In this document: piece after piece, positions 56,944 through 64,000 of the stretch
Position numbering within the stretch: position 1 is the first letter of the stretch
Layout: each line of letters starts with the position of its first letter
Origin: Kribbella sp. ALI-6-A
GTDB lineage: Bacteria; Actinomycetota; Actinomycetes; Propionibacteriales; Kribbellaceae
Length of the DNA: 64,000 nucleotides
Reading direction: 5' to 3'
Assembly: GCF_001984195.1 (NCBI RefSeq)
Contig: NZ_MTQN01000012.1
Location: 1 to 64,000 of the forward strand
Notes under the pieces: generated by a model
What the model saw: only the letters and a program-made list of their open reading frames with translations
Databases searched by the model: none
What the model was told of the DNA's origin: nothing
Program-made: the position numbers and the translations under genes

Positions 56944-57204
56944 ATGGACGCACGAGATGTCGAGACCTTCTGGGACGGCGCCTGGATGACCCGGCGGGTG
57001 GGCTGCGTGGAACCGTTCTCCCGCGGTGGTCCGCGGCTGAAGCAGATCTGCATCGGCGCCGAGGTGGCGCGCTGGGCCGGCGTACGGCATGTCATCCGGA
57101 ACAAGGACGGGACCGTCGAGGAGATCAACGTCTACAGCCCGGGCCCGTACCCGTCGCGGTCCCCCAGCCACCGGCTCCGCCCCGGCGACGACCGGCCGTC
57201 GTGA
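56944..57204 (+). CDS. Hypothetical protein
   Basis: 86 residues from ATG 56944, with GGGAGG 8 nt upstream. Two Cys (RRVGCVEPF, LKQICIGA) and a basic C-terminus; no membrane helix or signal. IRNKDGTVEEINVYSPGPY resembles a beta-hairpin. No family recognised. It is divergent from the CBS gene and lies about 200 bp before the GAF-ANTAR gene. Confidence 0.55.
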   Translation: MDARDVETFWDGAWMTRRVGCVEPFSRGGPRLKQICIGAEVARWAGVRHVIRNKDGTVEEINVYSPGPYPSRSPSHRLRPGDDRPS

Positions 57205-57401
57205 CGGCTGCCGTCGCGAGCCGCCGGAGTACCGCGATCAGGCAACGAACCGGTCGTGACGGAGCGTGGCCGGACAAGGTAAACGATTGACCGTGAAAAT
57301 CGCGGCTGAGCGGCGTGCTTTCCGGACCGGAACGGGGCATGCTGACAGGGAGTGACTCCAGCGGCGTGGGCGACGCCGCTCCCGTCGACCGGAGGCGGCC
57401 C

Positions 57402-58151
57402 ATGGAGCTCGACCTGCACCACACGCACGCGCGCCTGTTCGCCGAACTGGCGCTCGAACTGCACGGCTCGGCCGGGATGGAAGAGACCGTCGAGACGGTG
57501 GTCCAGTTCGCGCTGCACGCCCTCGGCTGTTCGCACGCCGGCGTGGCGCTCGCCGTCCGCGGACGGCGCCCGGAGGTTCCCGCGGTGACCGACCCCGTGG
57601 TGGCCACCATCTACCAGGCCCAGATGACCGGCTGCGAGGGACCGCTGACCGTTTGCCTGCGCGAGCAGGACACGCTGCTGATCCGCGACGTCGCGACCGA
57701 CGGCCGCTGGCCGCACTGGGCCCGCACCGTGCAAGCGCTCGGCGTCCGCAGCGTGCTCGACGTACCGTTGTCGATCGGCACCGGCACGGTCGGCGTGCTC
57801 GGCCTCTACAGCGGACGGCCCGACGCGTTCTCCATCGACGACCAGGCGGTCGCCCACATCCTGGCCCGGCACGCGGCGGTCGCCGTCGCGACCACCCGGC
57901 AGGCGCAGACCATGACCCAGGCGGTCGACGCCCGCAAGCTGGTCGGGATCGCGATGGGCATCCTGATGGAACGCTTCGACCTCAGCGACGACCAGGCGTT
58001 CGCCGTCCTGCAGCGCTACTCTCAGGACACCAACACCAAGTTGCGCGAGGTCGCCCAGAACTTCATCGAGACCCGGAAGCTGCCCGGGGCCGATGGCAAG
58101 GCAGTCAGCCAGGCACCTGGGCCAGCGAGGCGCAGTCCCGCAGGCCGTTGA
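57402..58151 (+). CDS. GAF-ANTAR domain protein
   Basis: 249 residues from ATG 57402 (GGAGG 6 nt upstream; earlier starts have none). The GAF part spans roughly residues 20-165 (MTGCEGPLTVCLREQDTLLI, VLDVPLSIGTGTVGVLGLYS). The ANTAR part follows: ARKLVGIAMGILMERFDLSD, LQRYSQDTNTKLREVAQNF. ANTAR domains bind RNA hairpins and act as antiterminators, so this protein likely senses a small signal and changes transcript read-through. Its 3' end overlaps the convergent CapA gene by 47 bp. Confidence 0.87.
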   Translation: MELDLHHTHARLFAELALELHGSAGMEETVETVVQFALHALGCSHAGVALAVRGRRPEVPAVTDPVVATIYQAQMTGCEGPLTVCLREQDTLLIRDVATDGRWPHWARTVQALGVRSVLDVPLSIGTGTVGVLGLYSGRPDAFSIDDQAVAHILARHAAVAVATTRQAQTMTQAVDARKLVGIAMGILMERFDLSDDQAFAVLQRYSQDTNTKLREVAQNFIETRKLPGADGKAVSQAPGPARRSPAGR

Positions 58152-59145
58152 TCCGGGCCCGTTCTTTGTCGGCCTCCGCGGCGGTGAACTCGAGAGGCTG
58201 GCGGGTCTCGGGTGACAGCGTCGTGGGAGTGAAGTCGCGTTCGACCACCGTGCGGCCGTGCAGGGTCAGCTTCAGTACGCCGCCACGCCAGTCCTCCGGG
58301 GCCAGCAGGCCCGAGCCCCAGAGCAGATTTCCCATGCCATAGGCAACAAACGTGCGGCCGAGGTAGCCCTGGCCCTGCAGCACGTGGGCGTGGGCGCCGA
58401 CGACCACGTCGGCGCCGGCCGCGGACAGGTCGGCGGCGAAGGACTTCTGGTCGGCGGTCGGGCAGCGGTCGTGCTCCGCGCCCCAGTGCGGGACGACGAC
58501 GATCACGTCGCTGGTCGCGCGGGCGGCCCGTACGGCGTCCAAGGCCTGACGGCGTTCGACGGCGACTGCCAGTCCGGGGCGGTCGCGCGTCGCGGTCCAC
58601 TCGGTGGCCAGATCCGAGACCTGGCTGAAGGCGAAGACGGCGACCCGGATACCGCGGATCGTCGTCCGCCACGGTGCGAAGGCTTCGGCAGCGTTGCGAC
58701 CGGCGCCGACCGTCGGCAGTTTCCCCGCGCGCGCCGCGGCGAGGGTGTCCGCCAGGCCGACCTGGCCGTAGTCGAGCGTGTGGTTGTTGGCCAGGCTCAC
58801 AACGTCCACGCCGGCCGATGTCAGTGCCGTCACCGCGCGGGGATCGGTGCGGAACAGGTACCGCTTCGGCTGCGGTGTTCCGCGGGTGGTGATCGGGGTC
58901 TCCAGGTTCACGACGGCGAGGTCGGCGGCCGCCAGCTTGCTCGCGGCCGGACCGAAGGCCGTCGCCGGATCCTTGTCCAGCAGTTCCTGGGTGCGACCCT
59001 CGAAGTTGACGTCGCCGCCGAAGGCCAGCGTCAACGACGGCCCGTCGGCCTCGACCGGCGGATCGGCCTCGAGCTCGCCGCCGGTACAGCCCGCCAACGC
59101 CAGGACAACGGCCAGTACGGCGAACCGCTTGCCCAGCGCCCTCAT
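58105..59145 (-). CDS. CapA-family lipoprotein (poly-gamma-glutamate capsule type)
   Basis: 346 residues. Signal peptide with lipobox LAGC (Cys20). The calcineurin-like CapA motifs are all present: LAFGGDVNFEGR, VNLETPITTRG, SLANNHTLDYG, VVPHWGAEHDRC and VVGAHAHVLQG. Family members act on poly-gamma-glutamate or other polymers at the cell surface. The ATG overlaps the stop of the acyltransferase gene by 4 nt. No capB/capC synthetase genes are nearby, so the polymer is uncertain. Confidence 0.87.
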   Translation of the reverse strand: MRALGKRFAVLAVVLALAGCTGGELEADPPVEADGPSLTLAFGGDVNFEGRTQELLDKDPATAFGPAASKLAAADLAVVNLETPITTRGTPQPKRYLFRTDPRAVTALTSAGVDVVSLANNHTLDYGQVGLADTLAAARAGKLPTVGAGRNAAEAFAPWRTTIRGIRVAVFAFSQVSDLATEWTATRDRPGLAVAVERRQALDAVRAARATSDVIVVVPHWGAEHDRCPTADQKSFAADLSAAGADVVVGAHAHVLQGQGYLGRTFVAYGMGNLLWGSGLLAPEDWRGGVLKLTLHGRTVVERDFTPTTLSPETRQPLEFTAAEADKERARINGLRDCASLAQVPG

Positions 59146-60215
59146 CCGCGCCGCCCCTCGAGCATCCGCTTCAATCGTGGCGCGAGCGGCTTCTCGACGT
59201 ACCGGTTGATCAGGTACGCCGCACCGACCATCGCCGCCGTGGTGGAACCGACCAGCAGGTACTTGTTCACCTGGTCGCCCAGCCGCTCGAAGACGATGAA
59301 GCCGATGTGCGCGTGAATCAGGTAGAGCGGGTACGTCAGCGCGCCCAGGACCACGAACCACGGTCTCGCCAGCCGAGTCGTGAGTCGCAGCGCGACCGCG
59401 AGCATCACGGCGAAGATCAGCACGATCAGCCCGACGACCACCGGTCGCTGAATCGCTGTGTGGAAACGGGATTCGACGTCACCGGCGAACTGCACGCCGC
59501 GATACACCGCGTTGATCAGACACAACCCGACCAGCACCAGCCAGGACCAGCGCGGGCCGAAGCGGTAGATCAGGCACAGCGCCATGCCCGCGATGAAATA
59601 GTGCGAGTACTGCGTGTTCAGCACGAGGTCCGCGCCCGCCGGCAGTACGCCGTACTCGAGGAGGGCGGTGAGTCCGAGCCACGACCAGAGCAGGATGCTC
59701 ACCCGGCGCGCCGTGATGGTGAAGAAGGTCAGCGCGAACACGATGGCGTAGAAGCGCAGCTCGGCCCAGAGCGTCCAGTACACGACGTCGACGTTCTCGA
59801 GGTCGGCCAAGGAGTTCAGCATGGTCAGGTTGCCGAGGTACTGGACCAAGCCGATCGGAAAGCGTCCGGCGCCGAAGAGCACGGACACCAGCGCGGTCAG
59901 CGTCACCGCCACCCAGTACGCCGGGTAGAGCCGCACCACCCGGGAGACGACGAAGCTCCGCGGGGTGCGGTTCCAGGCGGACAACAGGACGACGAACCCG
60001 CTGATCAGGAAGAACAGGTCGACCCCGAGGTACCCGTACCTGGCCACCAGTCCCGGCGCCGCGAACCCGAGCGGCGAGACGACCTTGTAGTACCCGGCGA
60101 ACAGGTAGTGGTAGAGCACCACCGAGACCGCCGCGAAGATCCGCAGCAGATCGATCTCGTGCAACCGGACACCTGCCAGAGCAGGCCGCTCCACCCGAAC
60201 CGCAACCGAACGCAT
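59142..60215 (-). CDS. Membrane acyltransferase, family 3
   Basis: 357 residues from ATG 60215. Ten or so membrane helices; the family motif LLRIFAAVSVVLYHYLFAG near the start contains the catalytic-region His, followed by GYLGVDLFFLISGFVVLLSA and SRVVRLYPAYWVAV. Such proteins move acyl groups (often acetyl) to exopolysaccharide, peptidoglycan or antibiotics. It precedes the CapA gene with a 4-nt overlap, so both probably modify one envelope polymer. Confidence 0.85.
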   Translation of the reverse strand: MRSVAVRVERPALAGVRLHEIDLLRIFAAVSVVLYHYLFAGYYKVVSPLGFAAPGLVARYGYLGVDLFFLISGFVVLLSAWNRTPRSFVVSRVVRLYPAYWVAVTLTALVSVLFGAGRFPIGLVQYLGNLTMLNSLADLENVDVVYWTLWAELRFYAIVFALTFFTITARRVSILLWSWLGLTALLEYGVLPAGADLVLNTQYSHYFIAGMALCLIYRFGPRWSWLVLVGLCLINAVYRGVQFAGDVESRFHTAIQRPVVVGLIVLIFAVMLAVALRLTTRLARPWFVVLGALTYPLYLIHAHIGFIVFERLGDQVNKYLLVGSTTAAMVGAAYLINRYVEKPLAPRLKRMLEGRRG

Positions 60216-60266
60216 GCCACCATCCAAACCGCCGCGGCGTATCGCGAGCGTAGAGAGAACAACCGG

Positions 60267-60302
60267 TGGTCTCCCCGCCGCCGAGGCCGGACGGGGAGAC
60301 CA
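60267..60302 (-). terminator. Terminator after the large secreted protein gene
   Basis: TGGTCTCCCCG (60267-60277) and CGGGGAGACCA (60292-60302), perfect 11-bp stem, 14-nt loop. It lies just past the stop of the minus-strand gene at 60309 and before the acyltransferase start. Confidence 0.75.
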
Positions 60303-60308
60303 GTGGAC

Positions 60309-61610
60309 TCAGCGAACCGTCAGGCTGAACGGATAGGTGTAGCCGGCATCGACCGGCAGGCCCTGGCTGCTGGTCGAGGCAGCGACCCACCAGCGGAACT
60401 GGTGCGTGCCGACCCGGTTGAAGGCGAACGGACCGCTCTGCGCCGAGCCGTTCACCAGCGTGCGGTACATCAGACCCTGCCATTGCCCGCTGGAGTTCTT
60501 GAACTGCAGGGCCACCTGGTGCGACCCGTACGGCGCCACCGTCACCGTCGCGTTCGGCTGCTGGCCGAGCGTGATGTCGGAGTCGGAGAAGCCGGCCGCC
60601 AGCACCTGCGGCGTGGCCCGGATCGCCTTGGTGGCGCTGATCGATTGGTAGTTCAGCGTGCCGGCGCCGACGTTGGACTCGTTCAGGATCGCCCGGTACT
60701 CGCGCGCACCGGGGTTGCTGATCACGAACGTGTACTTGCCCTGGGCATCGGTCTTGCTGACGCCGATGCCGTACCACGCGGCGGTCGCGGAGTTCCGGCC
60801 GTGCAGCGACATCTGGTGCCCGCCCAGGTTCACGGTGTCGGCCACCGAACCGCAGTCACCCGCCGCCGGGTTCGACAGTTTGCGCAGGGCAACCGAACCG
60901 GTCATCGTCACCTTGGCGCCGTAGATCCCCGACGCCGGGGTGCTGAACGCGACCGTCGCCGTCCGGGTCCGGACGCTCGACAGCTTGGTCTGCCCCCACT
61001 CGGTGGTCCGGATCAGGTCGAGCGCGTACGCCCCGGCCTGCGCCGGCACCTGGCCGTACTCGTTGGTGGTGGCCGGCAACGACACCGTCTCGCACTGCGC
61101 CGCGGTGCCCGCCTTCAGACGCGTCAGCTCCGGCGTGATCCGTGCGGGGGTGTCGGTGTCCAGCGGGTCGTTCGGTGTCGTGTCCGCCGCCGTGTCGGCC
61201 GCGAACGTCCACTGCGCCGCACCCCGGACGATGCCCCAGGCCACCGCCGTCCCACCGCGGGAGTACCGGTCGAAACTCGCCGACCGGGCGCCCGCCGTAC
61301 TCGGGTCCGCCACGAAGATCCGCGCCGTACTGGCCGCGTCGTGCGTCGGCCGCAGCGCCGCGGCCGGTACGACGAGTTCGTTGGCGCCGGTCGCGGTCGT
61401 GGTCCCGATCCGCTGCGCCTGCTGCCCACTCACCTCGAGATAGACGTCGTTCGCGATCCCGGCCGCCTCGGTCCAGCTGATCCGGACCTTGCCCGGCTCG
61501 GCCCACGCCAGCTTGACCTCGGACACCGCGGCCGGCGCCGCCTGCGCGACCGTCGGCATCGCCGCCAGGCCACCCACCACAGCCAGCGCCGCCAAAGACA
61601 TTCTTTTCAT
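60309..61610 (-). CDS. Large secreted protein, function unknown
   Basis: 433 residues from ATG 61610. Signal peptide MKRMSLAALAVVGGLAAMPT, cleavage near AQAAPA. The first 110 residues resemble a fibronectin-III-like fold (VSEVKLAWAEPGKVRISWTE). The rest is Thr/Ser/Gly-rich beta-structure with a Cys pair (AAQCETVSL, GDCGSVADT) and KTDAQGKYTFVISNPGAREY, an Ig-like segment. No catalytic motif. Probably an extracellular or envelope protein. GGGGG precedes the start. Confidence 0.6.
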   Translation of the reverse strand: MKRMSLAALAVVGGLAAMPTVAQAAPAAVSEVKLAWAEPGKVRISWTEAAGIANDVYLEVSGQQAQRIGTTTATGANELVVPAAALRPTHDAASTARIFVADPSTAGARSASFDRYSRGGTAVAWGIVRGAAQWTFAADTAADTTPNDPLDTDTPARITPELTRLKAGTAAQCETVSLPATTNEYGQVPAQAGAYALDLIRTTEWGQTKLSSVRTRTATVAFSTPASGIYGAKVTMTGSVALRKLSNPAAGDCGSVADTVNLGGHQMSLHGRNSATAAWYGIGVSKTDAQGKYTFVISNPGAREYRAILNESNVGAGTLNYQSISATKAIRATPQVLAAGFSDSDITLGQQPNATVTVAPYGSHQVALQFKNSSGQWQGLMYRTLVNGSAQSGPFAFNRVGTHQFRWWVAASTSSQGLPVDAGYTYPFSLTVR

Positions 61611-61826
61611 GCTGATCCCCCAGCTTCGTCGTCGCCTCGCCTCCCGAGGCACCGGGTAAGACGACGTGGGGAGCGCCGTTGGTTGACAGCGATCCCCTGG
61701 AATCATCCGAAAGGAGGGCGTTCACCCAGCGTCAATCAGTAGTCACGTGACGTATGTACTGACTTGTCCGGGGGCTGTCATTCTCGGAGCGTTCACTTCC
61801 GCCCCCGCTCTCGAAAAGAGTGATGA

Positions 61827-62636
61827 ATGAACGCTTCTCCGCCCCTTGCATCCGCCCGGCCTCGCAAGCGCCGCCGCCGCGTGCTCGGCATCGCGCTGGC
61901 CACCGCCGCGCTGATGGTCACCTCCGCGGCCGCGGCGTACGCGGCTCCGCCTCCCTCGCTGCCGCAGAACGCCGGCGGGTACGAGCAGTCGTTCTCCCCG
62001 GCGTACGACTACGACGGCGACGGCTGCTACGCGACGCCGGCGATCGGCGCCGACGGGACGCTCAACCCAGGACTCAATCCCAGCGGCGCGGTCAACGGCA
62101 ATTGTCGCGACCAGTCCGACCTGGACAACAGCCAGACCTACGCGCGGACCAAGTGCAACAACGGCTGGTGCGCGGTCGTCTACGCCAGCTACTTCGAGAA
62201 GGACCAGGCGATCGCCGGCAGCAGCCTCGGCGGGCACCGGCACGACTTCGAGCACGTCATCTCGTGGATCAACCAGGCGACCAACCAGGTCGAGTTCGTC
62301 ACCACCACCCAGCACAGCAGCCAGGTGACCTACCCGCGGTCCCAGGTCCGCTTCGACGGGACGCACCCCAAGGTCGTCTACCACAAGGACGGCGCCAGCA
62401 CGCACTTCTTCCGGCTTGCCAACAGCAACGACGAGCCGCCGGAGAACCACTACCACAACTGGCGCTACCCGCCGCTGGTCGGCTGGGACGGCTTCCCCAC
62501 CACCGGTCTGCGCGACATCCTGATGAACGCCGACTTCGGCGCGGCGACGATCAAGATCACCGACAAGGACGACCGCTTCCGCAACCTGCTCAACGCCTCC
62601 AAGCCCGGCGGGATCCCCTTCAACCCCTGGGCCTGA
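61827..62636 (+). CDS. Secreted NPP1/NLP-family protein (necrosis-inducing type)
   Basis: 269 residues. A basic N-terminus and hydrophobic core end near AAAYAAPPP as signal peptide. The NLP heptapeptide GHRHDWE appears as GHRHDFE, within SSLGGHRHDFEHVISW, and four Cys (DGCYATP, NGNCRD, TKCNNGWCAVV) fit two disulfides. NLPs bind plant sphingolipids and lyse eudicot membranes; bacterial ones occur in plant-associated and some free-living soil species. The W-to-F change is found in some members. AAAAGAG precedes the ATG. It seems monocistronic. Confidence 0.83.
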   Translation: MNASPPLASARPRKRRRRVLGIALATAALMVTSAAAAYAAPPPSLPQNAGGYEQSFSPAYDYDGDGCYATPAIGADGTLNPGLNPSGAVNGNCRDQSDLDNSQTYARTKCNNGWCAVVYASYFEKDQAIAGSSLGGHRHDFEHVISWINQATNQVEFVTTTQHSSQVTYPRSQVRFDGTHPKVVYHKDGASTHFFRLANSNDEPPENHYHNWRYPPLVGWDGFPTTGLRDILMNADFGAATIKITDKDDRFRNLLNASKPGGIPFNPWA

Positions 62637-62647
62637 CCTCGTCCGGC

Positions 62648-62681
62648 CGCCGGGCGCTCCCCGGTCAGGGAACGCCCGGCG
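62648..62681 (+). terminator. Terminator after the NLP gene
   Basis: CGCCGGGCG (62648-62656) pairs with CGCCCGGCG (62673-62681) and CCC/GGG extends it inside. The hairpin starts 11 bp past the stop. Confidence 0.75.
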
Positions 62682-62705
62682 TGCCGGTTGGGTACCGGCC
62701 GCGGC

Positions 62706-63191
62706 ATGCAGTCGTTTCTCCCGTACGCCGACTTCCGCGCGACCGCGCAGGTCCTCGACCCGCGCCGCCTCGGCAAGCAGCGCGTGGAGACCATCCAGAT
62801 CCTGCGCGGCCTCACCGTGGAGAACTACGGCTGGCGCCACCACCCAGCGGTGAAGATGTGGGCCGGCTACGAGGAAGCCCTCGTCCGGTACGGCCTGGAG
62901 ATCTGCGCGGCGTGGACCGCGACCGGCCGGGCCGACACCTGCGAACTGACCCTGGTCACCGACCTGAACACCGGCTGCGGAATCACCCACCCCCGCACCC
63001 AGCAGGACCTCGCCGCCACCGGCGACCTCCCCCCGTGGCTCGGCGACGAGGACTTCCACCGAAGCCACCGCTCCGCCCTGCTGCAGAAGGATCCGGCATA
63101 CTACGCCCCGCTCTTCGACGAGCCCACCGACCTGCCGTACGTCTGGCCGCCCTCCGACCGGAAACCCTGCGGCGGGCCGCCGTCCGGGTAG
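62706..63191 (+). CDS. Pyrimidine-dimer DNA glycosylase-like protein (MSMEG_6728 family)
   Basis: 161 residues from ATG 62706. LDPRRLGKQRVETIQILRGL is the typical N-terminal block, then GWRHHPAVKMW, HRSHRSALLQKDPAYY and near the end YVWPPSD. The family belongs to the T4 endonuclease V-like group. Activity on UV damage has not been shown for most actinobacterial members. No ribosome binding site stands out; the gene starts shortly after the NLP terminator. Confidence 0.8.
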   Translation: MQSFLPYADFRATAQVLDPRRLGKQRVETIQILRGLTVENYGWRHHPAVKMWAGYEEALVRYGLEICAAWTATGRADTCELTLVTDLNTGCGITHPRTQQDLAATGDLPPWLGDEDFHRSHRSALLQKDPAYYAPLFDEPTDLPYVWPPSDRKPCGGPPSG

Positions 63192-63201
63192 CCTCGGCCA
63201 G

Positions 63202-63603
63202 GTGACGATTCCCGAGGATTTCCACCCGTTGCTCGAGTCGCGGGCGGTCGCGTTCGTGTCGACCGTCGGCAAGAACGGCGGTCCGCAGGTCACCCCGTTG
63301 TGGTTCCTGTGGGACGGCGAGCGGGTCCGGATCAGCCTCGTCGAAGGCCGCCAGAAACTTCGCAACCTCCGCCGCAACCCCCGGATCTCCGTGGCGATCG
63401 TCGAGCCCACCCGCCCGACGTACTACCTGGAGCTGCGCGGCACCGTCGACGACCTGGTCCCCGACCCGGACTGCACGCTGGAGCGTGCGATCGCCGAGAA
63501 GTACGTCGGCGAGTGGACCGACGTCGAACCCCCGGGCACGCCGCGCTACGCCACCAGCATCGTCGTCGAACGCACGACCAGCCAGCGCGGCGCACCGGGC
63601 TGA
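63202..63603 (+). CDS. PPOX-class F420-dependent oxidoreductase
   Basis: 133 residues from GTG 63202. Split-barrel flavin/F420 fold: VAFVSTVGKNGGPQVTPLWF is the classic opening, then GRQKLRNLRRNPRISVAIVE. Such enzymes use F420H2 (or a flavin) to reduce small quinone-like or biliverdin-type compounds. It follows the glycosylase-like gene by 10 bp and may be co-transcribed. The PadR gene with its own promoter follows. Confidence 0.85.
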   Translation: MTIPEDFHPLLESRAVAFVSTVGKNGGPQVTPLWFLWDGERVRISLVEGRQKLRNLRRNPRISVAIVEPTRPTYYLELRGTVDDLVPDPDCTLERAIAEKYVGEWTDVEPPGTPRYATSIVVERTTSQRGAPG

Positions 63604-63624
63604 TCGGACCGCCTCACCTCGCAC

Positions 63625-63664
63625 CACTAGTAGACAAGTCACCTAGATGCATTGTCTACTAGTG
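63625..63664 (+). promoter_or_regulatory. Perfect 13-bp inverted-repeat operator and leaderless promoter of the PadR gene
   Basis: CACTAGTAGACAA (63625-63637) is the exact reverse complement of 63652-63664, with a 14-bp spacer. TAGACA (63631-63636) and TCTACT (63655-63660) are 18 bp apart and can be -35 and -10. The ATG at 63667 is 6 nt after the -10 box, so the mRNA has no leader. It looks like PadR autorepression. Confidence 0.75.
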
Positions 63665-63666
63665 AC

Positions 63667-64000
63667 ATGGTTCTGCAGCGCATCATCCTCGGCATGCTGG
63701 CGATCGCGCCGATGTCGGGCTACGACCTCAAGCGGCACTTCGACTCGACGGTCAACTACTTCTGGTCGGCCGACAAGGCGCAGGTCTACCGGACGCTGGC
63801 CGCGCTGGTGACCGAAGGGCTCGTCGAGGTCCGGAAGGTTCCGGGCACCGCCGGGCCCGATCGCCAGGAGCACCACCTCACCGCGGCCGGACGGGCGAGG
63901 CTGCACGACTGGCTGGTGTCCGACCTCGACCGGCAACCCGAGCGCAATGCCTTTCTGGCCAGGGTGTTCTTCGCAGGCGAGCTCGACTCCGAGGAGCTGA
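63667..64000 (+). CDS. PadR family transcriptional regulator (3' end outside window)
   Basis: The first 111 residues are visible. The winged helix reads LGMLAIAPMSGYDLKRHF, VYRTLAALVTEGLVEVRK and EHHLTAAGRARLHDWL, the standard PadR N-domain, followed by the start of the dimerisation helix (FLARVFFAGELDSEEL). PadR proteins are repressors often released by phenolic acids, metals or antibiotics. No Shine-Dalgarno sequence is present. The operator covers its promoter. Confidence 0.87.
   Translation, partial: MVLQRIILGMLAIAPMSGYDLKRHFDSTVNYFWSADKAQVYRTLAALVTEGLVEVRKVPGTAGPDRQEHHLTAAGRARLHDWLVSDLDRQPERNAFLARVFFAGELDSEEL

Noticed and set aside
61743..63410. 555-residue minus-strand open frame across the NLP, glycosylase-like and PPOX genes
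   Set aside because: It overlaps three plausible genes and a terminator hairpin and has no motif.
1..64000. tRNA, rRNA, CRISPR arrays, insertion sequences, integrase or prophage genes
   Set aside because: No tRNA-like cloverleaf, direct-repeat/spacer series, transposase motif or terminal inverted repeats with target duplications were found on reading both strands; a tRNAscan-SE and ISfinder search would settle it.

Overview
The window is high-GC actinobacterial chromosome. Mycothiol-type maleylpyruvate isomerase, CGNR zinc-finger and MmyB-like regulators, two DUF574-type SAM methyltransferases, GAF-ANTAR and SigE/SigK-type ECF sigma factors, F420-type PPOX oxidoreductase and heavy GTG/TTG start use all fit. 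The overall gene mix resembles Kribbella or a relative (Propionibacteriales); that genus call is inference. I see no rRNA, tRNA, CRISPR array, insertion sequence, prophage or plasmid origin. About 67 protein genes are supported, most with good Shine-Dalgarno sequences and many with 1-8 nt start/stop overlaps that mark operons.

Layout, left part. 1-4.3 kb: end of a DoxX gene, a remnant of a VOC (glyoxalase-fold) gene, an MFS exporter coupled to an ATP-grasp ligase, a divergent CGNR regulator with a palindromic operator between them, and a LysE exporter. 4.4-12 kb: a molybdenum hydroxylase operon of PaoABC type (2Fe-2S, FAD/4Fe-4S, Mo subunits) with an XdhC maturation factor, a secreted kelch protein, an AraC regulator and a MocA-like cytidylyltransferase. 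12-17.5 kb: a methyltransferase, then an HD hydrolase, a MarR regulator, a zinc alcohol dehydrogenase and an MFS exporter that share operator-like sequences, then a DHFR-like reductase. 17.5-21 kb: an RpiR regulator with a secreted GH20 hexosaminidase. 21-29 kb: a SoxR/MFS pair with two SoxR boxes, and two MmyB-type regulators, each divergent from an enzyme gene (MBL-fold hydrolase plus carboxylesterase; SDR). 29-31 kb: hypothetical and secreted proteins, including a 48-residue lipoprotein.

Middle. 30.9-36.7 kb is a biotin locus: BioY, an AMP ligase, a thiolase, and the ECF ATPase and T components in one direction, and a BioQ-like TetR regulator, a MOSC protein and a free-standing biotinyl-domain protein in the other. 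Two TGAAC-N3-GTTMA operators lie between the two arms. 36.8-38.9 kb holds an ECF sigma factor followed by two paralogous membrane-anchored proteins. 39.7-47.3 kb is an eight-gene carotenoid operon (crtE, crtI, crtB, two lycopene cyclase halves, a methyltransferase, CrtU and a Rieske protein), every junction being a 4-nt overlap.

Right part. 47.3-51.4 kb is a copper module: CopB-type ATPase, MFS transporter, CsoR and CsoR-like boxes. 51.4-58 kb: a phosphatase, a second DUF574 methyltransferase, a SigK-like sigma/anti-sigma pair divergent from a lipoprotein gene, a DUF1996 protein, a CBS-pair protein and a GAF-ANTAR protein. Two very short open frames with consensus ribosome binding sites and their own terminators lie in this stretch. 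58-64 kb: a CapA/acyltransferase pair, a large secreted protein, an NPP1/NLP-family secreted protein, a pyrimidine-dimer glycosylase-like protein, an F420-type oxidoreductase and the first part of a PadR regulator behind a perfect 13-bp inverted repeat.

A recurring theme is local regulation: nearly every catabolic, transport or resistance block carries its own regulator and a visible operator, and several regulator or transporter genes (MFS at 15628, soxR, bioQ, padR) appear to be transcribed without a leader.
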